Source: Pseudofrankia coriaricola (GTDB lineage: Bacteria; Actinomycetota; Actinomycetes; Frankiales; Frankiaceae). Taken from it: 52,658 nt of DNA. Shown here piece after piece: positions 38,569-46,172 of this stretch. The stretch is from positions 1 through 52,658 of the forward strand of contig NZ_MBLO01000272.1 in the NCBI RefSeq assembly GCF_001854805.1. The letters are read 5' to 3'. Numbering within the stretch: the stretch's first letter is position 1; each line of letters opens with the position of its first letter. The notes beneath the pieces were generated by a model. That model saw nothing but the letters and a program-made list of their open reading frames with translations. It searched no databases and had not been told where the DNA came from. The position numbers and the translations under genes were made by a program.

Positions 38569-39353
38569 GGACGCCCCTCTCTGGTGACCTTGTCTGGTGT
38601 GGACATCCCCTCCACCCGGCCATGGGTGTTGTCGCGCCCGCCGCCTGGAGCGTCGTCGGCGCGGGGTGTCGGCCACCACGTGCGAGTCGCGCCGAACCCG
38701 CACCACCCCGCTCCAGCGCGCGCGTCGCGACAGCGAAGGAGCTCGCCCGGGCACCGCGCCCGGCCCGGCTCCGCCCGTCGGCCGGAACACTTCCTCTCTA
38801 TCCGTACGGTCTCTCTATCCGTACGGTCGCTCTCCCGGGCCGCCCAGCGGCGGCACGGGCACCGAACAGCGACCCGCCAATCTGCCTGACAACGTGGTCC
38901 GTCGCGTCCGTCCTCGCCGCGGCGAGGGCAGACCGGCGGCGGCCCGCACGGGGCGGGCGATATCGGAAAGGTCCTCCTGGCCAAAGTATCCGCTTCCGGC
39001 CATTCCTCCCACCCGGGCGCGGGGCGGGGCGTTAGCTCCCTCACACCGGAGCCCCGGGTGACGGTCATGGTCGGTGGCGACATCGTCACCCTGACGCATC
39101 TTGGCCTCATGACAATGGGCGGGGCCGCACCCGAGTTTTCAGCGTCCGGTAGGGACTACCCGCAGTCGGCCGGTTCGATGCGCGTGACGCCGACTCGACG
39201 CTTACTCGCCACCTGACGTCTTTCCGACACCCCGGCGTCACCCGGACCGCCCACCATGCCCGATGGCCGCGCCGTAGATTCGGGGCCCGGCCACGCACCA
39301 TAGGCCTTCGAACCGCCGTGCCCGGCGCATGAGCCACAAAATGCCCTATGGCA
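38569..39353. other. Intergenic, no convincing gene
   Basis: 785 bp between the glycosyltransferase start and the diguanylate cyclase stop. It contains a pair of 17-bp palindromic repeats (separate entry). Frames here (for example 86 codons at 39107-39367 on the minus strand, overlapping the cyclase end) lack ribosome sites and family features. Confidence 0.45.
38795..38828. promoter_or_regulatory. Two tandem 17-bp repeats, each with the palindrome CCGTACGG
   Basis: TCTCTATCCGTACGGTC occurs at 38795-38811 and 38812-38828. The head-to-tail spacing of 17 bp puts two symmetric sites about 1.6 helical turns apart, as expected for a cooperatively bound repressor. It lies about 230 bp upstream of the glycosyltransferase start. 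Confidence 0.45.
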
Positions 39354-41060
39354 TCAATACGAGCCAAACGCTCGCAGCCGGGTATGGGCGCGAATGCGCT
39401 CGCACTCGACGCAGTCGGCGACGGCGACGCGGTCGCGGCCGGCGGACTTCGCGGCGTAGAGGGCCCGGTCCGCGCGGTCGACCAGCTCCGCCGGGCTCGC
39501 GGGCGCCGCGGCGACCGCGGCCGCGCCGACCGAGACGGTCACCGTCAGCTGGACTCCGTCCGCGATGACGACCGGCGTCGCCGCGACCGTCGCGCGCAGC
39601 AGCTCCCCAAGTGCACGCAGGTCGTCCTGGCCGACTCCGGTGGCGAGCAGCGCGAACTCCTCGCCGCCGTAGCGAGCCACAACGTCCCGGGACTGGGCCA
39701 CGGCGCGCAGCCGGAGCGCCACCTCGGCCAGCGCGCGGTCCCCGGCGGGGTGGCCGTACCGGTCGTTGATCGACTTGAAGTGGTCGATGTCGACCAGGAA
39801 CAGCGCGAGCGCCCAGCCGCGCGGTGCGGCCCTCGCCGTAGCCAGCGCCAGCCGGGTTTCCAGGAAGCGCCGTGTGCACAGGCCGGTCAGCACATCGGTG
39901 TTGGCCAGCCGGCGCTGCTGGACCTCCGCGTACCGCATCCGGATCATGATCAGTCCGGTCGCCACGGCCATGGCCAGTGCGCTGACCAGCTCGGTGCACG
40001 AGTCTGCCCGCCCGCGCCGCAGGACCAGGGTGAGGGGCCCGGCCAGGCCGGCGAGATAGAGCGCCCAGAGCCGCAGGCGGCCGAGCCCGGCGGGACGGTG
40101 CGCGGGCTCGGCGATACTGGCCATCGTGGGGTGCAGCGCGGCGGCGCCGAGGGCGAGGCTCCCGGCAAGCCAGACCGCGTCCAGCCCACCGCCCACCGAA
40201 TAGCCGTCGCCGAGCTGTCGCAGCGCGTAACCGGCGTCCGCGGCGAGGCTCAGGAACAGACTCGCGGCGAGCAGGCTGAACGCCGGCGGGCGGCTGCCGG
40301 TGCCCAGCACCAGCCGGACACCGATCGCGAACAGGATGAGGTCGGCGATCGGGCACGCGACCCACATGACGGCGATCGCCGTGGACAGTTCGCCATCGAG
40401 TCGCGGCTTGATCAGGTTCAGGTAGGACAGCGTCGCCGCGCCGGTGGCGGCCAGCAGCCCGTCGAGCAGGCCCGGCAGGTCCCCGCCGGGCGCGCGCAGG
40501 CGGACGATCGGCAGCAGGCCGGCGACCAGCACCGGGTAGTGGGCCAGGTAGAGCACGTCCCTGACGGCCAGGAACGTCGGCGAGGCGTACAGGTAATGAT
40601 CGACGCAGAAGGCGACGCCCGCGCCGGCGTAGACCAGCTGCGAGATCCCGATGAGCAGCCAGGGCGACCAGTGCGCCGGGCGGAACCGCAGGAGCCCGAA
40701 GAACACCGCGCCGGCGGCCGACGCGGTGGTGGCGCTGTAGACGGCAAGCCGCGCGACCAGCCAGCCGTGGGACGCGGAGCCCGCCCAGTGCCCGGCGACG
40801 TAACAACTGGCGACCACCACCGCGCCGACAGCCACGTAGCCCAGCCAGAGCCGGCCCGCCCACGGGTACGAGAGCGCGGTCGCCCGCTCGGCGGCCGGGA
40901 CGGGCGAGCGGGCGAGGCTCACCGCGACGCGGCCCGCGGACGCAAGCCGGGCGGGCCCCACCGGGCTCGGCGGCGAGCCGCCGGGCGCGCCGAACTCCGG
41001 CGCGGACAGGCGGGCCGGCGACGGCGAGCCGGCCTGGCAAAGATCGTTAGCCGATGCCAT
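39354..41060 (-). CDS. Membrane diguanylate cyclase (GGDEF)
   Basis: The protein has 568 residues with AAAGG eight bases before the ATG. A disordered start is followed by about eight to ten membrane helices (about 70-375), an MHYT/7TM-like sensor region without recognised ligand motif, and a C-terminal GGDEF domain (about 395-550). The catalytic signature is Y-G-G-E-E-F, with D-x-D-H-F-K-S-I-N-D-R-Y-G-H-P-A-G-D upstream, as in active cyclases making c-di-GMP from two GTP. The inhibitory I-site R-x-x-D is absent (the residues are A-Q-S-R-D-V-V-A-R), so product inhibition is not expected. No EAL phosphodiesterase is adjacent. The last residues are Arg-rich. Confidence 0.9.
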   Translation of the reverse strand: MASANDLCQAGSPSPARLSAPEFGAPGGSPPSPVGPARLASAGRVAVSLARSPVPAAERATALSYPWAGRLWLGYVAVGAVVVASCYVAGHWAGSASHGWLVARLAVYSATTASAAGAVFFGLLRFRPAHWSPWLLIGISQLVYAGAGVAFCVDHYLYASPTFLAVRDVLYLAHYPVLVAGLLPIVRLRAPGGDLPGLLDGLLAATGAATLSYLNLIKPRLDGELSTAIAVMWVACPIADLILFAIGVRLVLGTGSRPPAFSLLAASLFLSLAADAGYALRQLGDGYSVGGGLDAVWLAGSLALGAAALHPTMASIAEPAHRPAGLGRLRLWALYLAGLAGPLTLVLRRGRADSCTELVSALAMAVATGLIMIRMRYAEVQQRRLANTDVLTGLCTRRFLETRLALATARAAPRGWALALFLVDIDHFKSINDRYGHPAGDRALAEVALRLRAVAQSRDVVARYGGEEFALLATGVGQDDLRALGELLRATVAATPVVIADGVQLTVTVSVGAAAVAAAPASPAELVDRADRALYAAKSAGRDRVAVADCVECERIRAHTRLRAFGSY

Positions 41061-41610
41061 GCGCAGCCTTTCGCCAGAGGGCCCAGGGACGCGCCGCGCG
41101 TCGGGGCGGCCGCCTCACGTCGGGACACGGGCCGCGGGCACCGCCGAGACGACGTCCACGGCGAAGGAGACGTATCGCGCCCGCGATCTTGGCCGTGCCG
41201 GCACCCGCGACGGCGCCAGCACACGGTTCGCATACATACCGGTATGAACTGTTTGCCGCTGGGAGCCGGCCTACCGTGACTTCCAACGCAACAGTATCGA
41301 GTCGTCGCTCTTCGTATAGATCATGCCATGGAACATGTGCCTTACTTGTCCAGAATTTGTTCCTCTCGGTTGCGGGGCGCAGTCGCCCTACCAACAGCCC
41401 AGGAACCCCGCACAGGGCACACGCTTATGCGACAGATCTACCCAATGGTGCTGAACGCAACCTTTGGTCACATACGGCCGCCGGTTCGTCAGATGTCCGC
41501 CGGTCTGCCAGTCGCGCGCGCGACTGCCCGCGGATGACCACGGATGTCACAGTCCCCGGGCCCGGCTCGTCATGTCGGGGACCGCGACCCCGAGGGGAAC
41601 GAGGAAAACG
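41061..41610. other. Divergent promoter region between diguanylate cyclase and MMPL genes
   Basis: 550 bp without a supported gene. It has lower GC in its middle (41230-41480), consistent with promoters in both directions. The palindrome at 41235 is its clearest site. Confidence 0.45.
41235..41246. promoter_or_regulatory. Perfect 12-bp palindrome CATACCGGTATG
   Basis: Self-complementary site in an AT-richer part of the divergent spacer, 175 bp from the cyclase start and 365 bp from the MMPL start. Resembles operators of TetR or MarR proteins; no candidate regulator is adjacent. Confidence 0.4.
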
Positions 41611-43851
41611 ATGTCCGGGTTCTTGCACCGGTTGGGCGGGGCCTGCGCCGCCCATCCCTGGCGGGTGATCGGCGCCTGGGTCGCCGCGCTGGTACTGACG
41701 TTTGGGCTGGCGAGCGTGTTCGGCGGTACGCCGCAGGACAACTACGACACCCCGGGCCTTCCGTCCCAGGTGGCGACCGACCTACTGCGCAGCGGATTCC
41801 CCGAAGTCGCGGGCGCCGACGCGCGCATCGTGCTGCACGACCGCGACAGCCGGCTCGACGACGCCGTCATCGCCGCCGTCTCCAGAAACCTCGCCGGCGT
41901 CGAGCACGTCGACCTGGTCACCCCGCCCCGGCTGTCCGCCGACGGCGACACGGCGCTCATCACCGCCTACTACGACCGGCCGGTCACCGACGTCGGCGGC
42001 AAGAAGGCACTCCACGACCTGGTCGCGGCCGTGGCCGGTCCCACCCGGACCGCGGGCGTGACCACCGAGATCGGCGGCCAGGTCGCGGAGAACATCCAGA
42101 AGGTCAACGGCGCGGCCGAGGCGATCGGCATCGCCGCCGCCCTGGTCATCCTGCTGCTCGCGTTCGGCTCGGTCGTCGCCGCGGGCGTACCACTGGCCGT
42201 CGCCCTGATCGGGCTCGGCGTCGGCTCCTCCGGCGTCACGCTGATCGCGGCGGCGACCCAGGTCAGCACCATCGCCCCGACCCTCGGCACGATGGTGGGC
42301 CTCGGCGTCGGCATCGACTACGCCCTGCTGCTCGTCACCCGGCACGTCGAGGGCCTGCGCGCCGGCCTGCCGGTGCGGGAGGCGGCGGCCAGGGCCACGG
42401 CGACGTCCGGGACCTCGGTGCTGTTCGCCGGCGCCACGGTGGTGTTGGCACTGATGGGCCTGCGACTCGTCGAGCTCAAGACCTATTCCACGACCGGCTT
42501 CACCACGGCCGTGGTCGTCGTCGCCGTCGTCGCGACGTCACTCACGCTGGTGCCGGCCCTGTGCGGCCTGACCGGTTACCGGCTGCTCGGCCGGAAGACC
42601 CGCCGGGCCCTGACGGCTACCGCGGCGGCGGCCGCCGCCGGGACCGGCCCGGGCGGCGAGACCGGCATGACCGGCCCCGCCCCAATGGCCGGCCAGCCAG
42701 CCAGGCAACCGCTCACCGCGCGCTGGGCCGCCCGGGTCGGCCGCCGGCCGTTGCCCTGGGCGCTGGGCGCGCTCGGACTGCTGCTCGCCCTGGCGGCCCC
42801 GGTGCTCGACATGCGGACCTGGCCGCAGGACGCCGGCAGCCAGTCGACGTCGCTCACGCAGCGGCGCGCCTACGACCTGATCGCGGCTGAGTTCGGCCCG
42901 GGGGCCAACGGTCCGCTGCTGATCGCCGCGGACCTGCGCACGCTGCCGAGGGCCGAGCTCGACCCGCTGGCCGAGAGGATCCGCTCGACTCCCGACGTCG
43001 CCGACGTGGCCGCGCCGATCTTCTCCGCGGACGGGTCGACGGCGCTTCTCGTCGCCGAGCCGGCTGTCGGCCCGAGCGACCCGAAGGCCGCCGCGCTGGT
43101 CCGCCACCTGCGGGCCGACGTGCTGCCCGGCGGCGCCGAGATCACCGGTTGGACGGCCTCGTTCACAGATATCTCCGCCCTGCTCGCCGACCAGCTGTGG
43201 GAGGTCGTCGGCTTCGTCGTCGGCGTCTCGGTGCTGCTCCTGCTGGTGGTGTTCCGCTCGCCGCTGGTTGCGGTGAAGGCCGCGGTGATGAACATGCTGT
43301 CGATTGCCGCGGCCTACGGCGTCATCGTCGCCGTCTTCCAGTGGGGCTGGGGCGCTGAGGCCCTTGGCCTGCCGCACGCGGTGCCGATGTCGAGCTGGCT
43401 GCCGCTACTGATGTTCGCGGTGCTCTTCGGGCTGAGCATGGACTACGAGGTGTTTCTGCTCTCCCGGATCCGGGAGGACTGGCTGGCCACCGGCGACGCG
43501 CGCGGCAGCGTCACGCGGGGCCTCGCCAGGACCGGCCGGGTCATCACCAGCGCCGGCCTCATCATGATCGCCGTCTTCGCCGGCTTCGCGCTGGACCCGG
43601 ACGTGACCGTCAAGATGCTCGGCCTTGGCATGGCGGTCGCCGTCCTGGTCGACATGACCGTCATCCGGATGGTGCTGGTGCCGGCGACCATGGCCCTGCT
43701 CGGCCGCGCCAACTGGTGGCTGCCCCGCTGGCTCGACCGGATCCTGCCGCACCTCGACCTGCACGGCGGTGGGGCGGCGGCGGCGTCGACTGTGGCGCTG
43801 CCCTCGCCGCGCGCCGAACCGTCCGACGAAGAGCGGGCAGCCATCAGCTGA
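41611..43851 (+). CDS. Second MMPL-family RND transporter
   Basis: The protein has 746 residues from ATG 41611, six bases behind GAGG; the upstream part of the open frame is not family-like. The start M-S-G-F-L-H-R-L-G-G-A-C-A-A-H-P-W-R-V-I-G-A-W is the classic MMPL N-terminus. The first loop begins G-G-T-P-Q-D-N-Y-D-T-P-G. Transmembrane motifs L-G-V-G-I-D-Y-A-L-L-L-V-T-R and F-G-L-S-M-D-Y-E-V-F-L-L-S-R-I-R-E supply the Asp-Tyr relay pairs of each half. About twelve helices are expected. The cargo is unknown. It shares its strand with no downstream partner and ends at a strong bidirectional terminator. Confidence 0.92.
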   Translation: MSGFLHRLGGACAAHPWRVIGAWVAALVLTFGLASVFGGTPQDNYDTPGLPSQVATDLLRSGFPEVAGADARIVLHDRDSRLDDAVIAAVSRNLAGVEHVDLVTPPRLSADGDTALITAYYDRPVTDVGGKKALHDLVAAVAGPTRTAGVTTEIGGQVAENIQKVNGAAEAIGIAAALVILLLAFGSVVAAGVPLAVALIGLGVGSSGVTLIAAATQVSTIAPTLGTMVGLGVGIDYALLLVTRHVEGLRAGLPVREAAARATATSGTSVLFAGATVVLALMGLRLVELKTYSTTGFTTAVVVVAVVATSLTLVPALCGLTGYRLLGRKTRRALTATAAAAAAGTGPGGETGMTGPAPMAGQPARQPLTARWAARVGRRPLPWALGALGLLLALAAPVLDMRTWPQDAGSQSTSLTQRRAYDLIAAEFGPGANGPLLIAADLRTLPRAELDPLAERIRSTPDVADVAAPIFSADGSTALLVAEPAVGPSDPKAAALVRHLRADVLPGGAEITGWTASFTDISALLADQLWEVVGFVVGVSVLLLLVVFRSPLVAVKAAVMNMLSIAAAYGVIVAVFQWGWGAEALGLPHAVPMSSWLPLLMFAVLFGLSMDYEVFLLSRIREDWLATGDARGSVTRGLARTGRVITSAGLIMIAVFAGFALDPDVTVKMLGLGMAVAVLVDMTVIRMVLVPATMALLGRANWWLPRWLDRILPHLDLHGGGAAAASTVALPSPRAEPSDEERAAIS

Positions 43852-43874
43852 CCACGGTCCCACCCGACAAACGG

Positions 43875-43915
43875 CTGGCCCGTTGCGAGGCGTCGAGCGC
43901 CTCGCAACGGGCCAG
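43875..43915. terminator. Bidirectional terminator, 18-bp perfect stem
   Basis: Arms CTGGCCCGTTGCGAGGCG (43875-43892) and CGCCTCGCAACGGGCCAG (43898-43915) with loop TCGAG, placed in the 66 bp between the convergent stops of the MMPL and MaoC genes. It should serve both. Confidence 0.85.
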
Positions 43916-43917
43916 TC

Positions 43918-44373
43918 TCACGCGAAGTAGCGGGAGATGAACTCCGCGACGCAGACCGGCTTGGTCTGGCCCTCGAGCTCGATGGTGATCTGGTTGACGA
44001 CCTGGACGCCGCCGGTGACGTCCTCGACCGACAGGTTCTTGATGTGTGCGCGCAGCTTGGAGCCGACCGGCACCGGCGCGGGGAACCGCACCTTGTTCAG
44101 GCCGTAGTTCACCGCCATGGAGATGCCGTCGACGTGGATCGCGTCGTGGAACAGCACCGGGATCAGCGACAGCGTGAGGAAGCCGTGCGCGATCGGCCCG
44201 CCGAACGGCCCGGTCTTCGCCCTCTCGACGTCGACGTGGATCCACTGGTGGTCCCCGGTGGCGTCGGCGAAGGTGTTGACCTGCTCCTGGGTGACCTCGA
44301 CCCAGCCGCTGCTGCCCCAGTCCTGGCCGGCCAGCGCCTTGGCGCCCTCGATCCCCTGGACCGTCGTGACCAT
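43918..44373 (-). CDS. MaoC-like (R)-specific enoyl-CoA hydratase
   Basis: This 151-residue single hot-dog domain protein has GGAGGAGTCCG directly before the ATG. The hydratase-2 motif F-A-D-A-T-G-D-H-Q-W-I-H-V-D is complete with its catalytic Asp and His, and is followed by G-P-F-G-G-P-I-A-H-G-F-L-T-L-S-L. V-N-Y-G-L-N-K-V-R-F-P-A-P-V-P-V-G forms the second half. It closely recalls the mycobacterial Rv0130/HtdZ group, which hydrates trans-2-enoyl-CoA to (R)-3-hydroxyacyl-CoA. Cytosolic, probably a homodimer. It stands alone, so its pathway (fatty acid or polyketide degradation) cannot be fixed from context. Confidence 0.92.
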   Translation of the reverse strand: MVTTVQGIEGAKALAGQDWGSSGWVEVTQEQVNTFADATGDHQWIHVDVERAKTGPFGGPIAHGFLTLSLIPVLFHDAIHVDGISMAVNYGLNKVRFPAPVPVGSKLRAHIKNLSVEDVTGGVQVVNQITIELEGQTKPVCVAEFISRYFA

Positions 44374-44541
44374 CGGACTCCTCCAAGCTCCGCCGAGCGC
44401 CCGGCCCGGCCGGCATCACCCACGCACCCGGCGCCGCGCGCGCCGCGGCGAGCAGTATCCCAACCCCCGCATCCAGATGCGCGGTTCCCGCCCGGACGCT
44501 GTTCGGGACTCACGGCGCGGTCCTGCCCGGTGGCAGCTCGC

Positions 44542-45813
44542 TCATGGCCGACGCGGCACCCGCCTCGCCGGTGGGCTGACCCTGGTGTCGCCCTGGGGAC
44601 TCGCGAGGCGCCGCTCCAGCAGGGTGAACGCCTCGATCGCCTCGCCGGCCTCGAAGGCCCGATTGCGCCGGCCGACCGTGACCTGCCGAATCACTCCGGC
44701 GTCCACCAGCCGGCCCACCGCATCATTGCTGGTCTGCACGGAACGTCCGGTCAGCTTCGACGCCGACTGCACGGTGAGCACGGGCGCCGCGGGCAGCATT
44801 CTCAGCAGGCGGTCCAGCGTCGAGTCGGGCCGCACCGGACCGACTCGCTGGTACCAGTCCTCCTGGATGGCGCCGATCCGCCGTTCAAAGTCGGTCGCGT
44901 CGGCGCATGCTCGCACGCAGGCTCCCGCGAACATCGCGATCCAGGAATCGCTCGCGGCCCGCGCCTGCCCTGAGTCTGGTGGCCCGACGTATCGGGTCGC
45001 GGTCAAAGCCGCCACGTAGTCCCGCGCCAATGTCGCGAGAACCAGCGAGACCGGCGGGAGTACGTCGGCCGCGAGGCCGCGCCGACGAAGGACCATGTGG
45101 ATCAGCGCACGACCAGCCCGGCCGTTGCCATCGACAAAGGGATGAATGGTCTCGAACTGGGCGTGCGCTACGGCCGCCTGCGCCACCGCCGGCAGACCGT
45201 CGTCGGCGCAGAACGCGCAGAGATCCTCAAGAAGCTGGGGCACGACGTCAGGCGGCGGTGGCACGAAGGCCGCGGAGCAGGGGTTGTAGCTGCTGCCGCC
45301 GATCCAGTTCTGCTCGCTCCGGATCATGCCGCCATACGGCTCAAGCCGGCCCCCGGCAAGCAGCCGCCGGTGGATCTCCAACAGGGACGGCACCGTGATC
45401 GGGTCACCGACACCGACCAGTTCCGATGCCCGGACCATCGCGTCGACGTTCGCGAGCACCTCGGACGCCGTGACATCCGTCGTGGGCTCCCCGAACTCAC
45501 GGTCCGCCTCCGCGCGCAGGAGGCGGCGGCCGCCGACCTCAAGCCCCTCGATCCAGGACGAGCCAACCGACTCGGCCCGCAGCAGGATGCGAGCCAGCAC
45601 CTCGGTCCCACGCAACACCACCGCGTCCCGATTGAGGGTGGCGATCGCGTGCTCCGCATCGACGACGTCGGCCACGGTCTCCCCGTCCAGGGAAAAGGCG
45701 CGCCCGACGAGGGGATCCGGCAGATAGGCGTCGTATTCACACGACCGCCGGTCCCGCCTCGACAGGCCGGCGCCGAGGTCGCTATCCCAGCGGCGCCGCA
45801 GGAGCTGTGCCAC
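44542..45813 (-). CDS. Fic-family protein (putative AMP-transferase) with own inhibitory helix
   Basis: The protein has 423 residues from GTG 45813; GGAGG lies five bases upstream and itself begins two bases into the alternative ATG 45825. The Fic core has the catalytic loop I-H-P-F-V-D-G-N-G-R-A-G-R (His224), and the N-terminal segment S-S-W-I-E-G (85-90) is the inhibitory motif [S/T]-x-x-x-E-[G/N], so this is a class II, self-inhibited Fic enzyme. It would transfer AMP from ATP to a hydroxyl side chain of a target protein. The C-terminus is a winged helix (S-A-S-K-L-T-G-R-S-V-Q-T-S-N-D-A-V), suggesting DNA binding. The promoter carries a long inverted repeat overlapping the -10 region, so autoregulation through the winged helix is an attractive idea. 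Confidence 0.9.
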   Translation of the reverse strand: MAQLLRRRWDSDLGAGLSRRDRRSCEYDAYLPDPLVGRAFSLDGETVADVVDAEHAIATLNRDAVVLRGTEVLARILLRAESVGSSWIEGLEVGGRRLLRAEADREFGEPTTDVTASEVLANVDAMVRASELVGVGDPITVPSLLEIHRRLLAGGRLEPYGGMIRSEQNWIGGSSYNPCSAAFVPPPPDVVPQLLEDLCAFCADDGLPAVAQAAVAHAQFETIHPFVDGNGRAGRALIHMVLRRRGLAADVLPPVSLVLATLARDYVAALTATRYVGPPDSGQARAASDSWIAMFAGACVRACADATDFERRIGAIQEDWYQRVGPVRPDSTLDRLLRMLPAAPVLTVQSASKLTGRSVQTSNDAVGRLVDAGVIRQVTVGRRNRAFEAGEAIEAFTLLERRLASPQGDTRVSPPARRVPRRP

Positions 45814-45822
45814 GACGACCTC

Positions 45823-45856
45823 CATATTCAGGCATCCTAAGCATAGCCTGAATATG
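45823..45856 (-). promoter_or_regulatory. Fic promoter framed by an 11-bp inverted repeat
   Basis: CATATTCAGGC (45823-45833) and GCCTGAATATG (45846-45856) are perfect complements separated by 12 bp. On the minus strand the spacer reads TATGCTTAGGAT, containing TATGCT, a good -10 box. A protein bound to both arms would cover the promoter. A clear -35 is not seen. Confidence 0.65.
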
Positions 45857-45868
45857 GGGCAGAGATCT

Positions 45869-46111
45869 TCATCCTTTCCGACCAGTCCGGACCTGTCCCG
45901 CGCACCGGGCCTCCCCAGCATGGCTACCGTGGCCGGCAGCTCCTCTCAGGTCATGGGCCGCCGACCACGGGTCGGCGCCCTCAGGAGGAGCCGTCGCCCC
46001 TAGCGCGACGGCGAGCCGGCGCAATTGCCGCTCCAGCGACCGTTCCCCATCTCTGGCACCATCGGGATCAAGATCAGTCAGACGTTGTGCGTCGGTGATG
46101 GTGGCACGCAA
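45869..46111 (-). CDS. Small ORF of unknown function, possibly a gene remnant
   Basis: 80 codons if started at TTG 46111. The same frame stays open back into the gcvP end, and reads N-D-L-F-K-I-G-Q-A-L-R-A-T-I-T-D-A-Q-R-L-T-D-L-D-P-D and R-Q-L-R-R-L-A-V-A-L-G, which looks like real coding sequence of a helical protein. No ATG/GTG start or ribosome site precedes it, and the C-terminal third becomes low quality. It could be a small gene with a rare start, or what is left of a truncated gene upstream of fic. I do not recognise the family. Confidence 0.3.
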   Translation of the reverse strand: MRATITDAQRLTDLDPDGARDGERSLERQLRRLAVALGATAPPEGADPWSAAHDLRGAAGHGSHAGEARCAGQVRTGRKG

Positions 46112-46172
46112 CGCCTGACCGATCTTGAAAAGGTCGTTCCGAAATGGGCGAACGCTGCCGCCAGAAGCGGTG

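Noticed and set aside
38569-38790. N-terminal extension of the GpgS-like gene
   Set aside because: Arg/Gly-rich, not family-like; GTG 38568 has a ribosome site.
39339-39356. Possible terminator ATGCC-CTAT-GGCAT followed by TTTT (minus strand) at the cyclase stop
   Set aside because: The stem is only five base pairs and AT-containing; too weak to call.
39107-39367. 86-codon minus-strand frame
   Set aside because: Overlaps the cyclase end, no ribosome site, composition of random frame.
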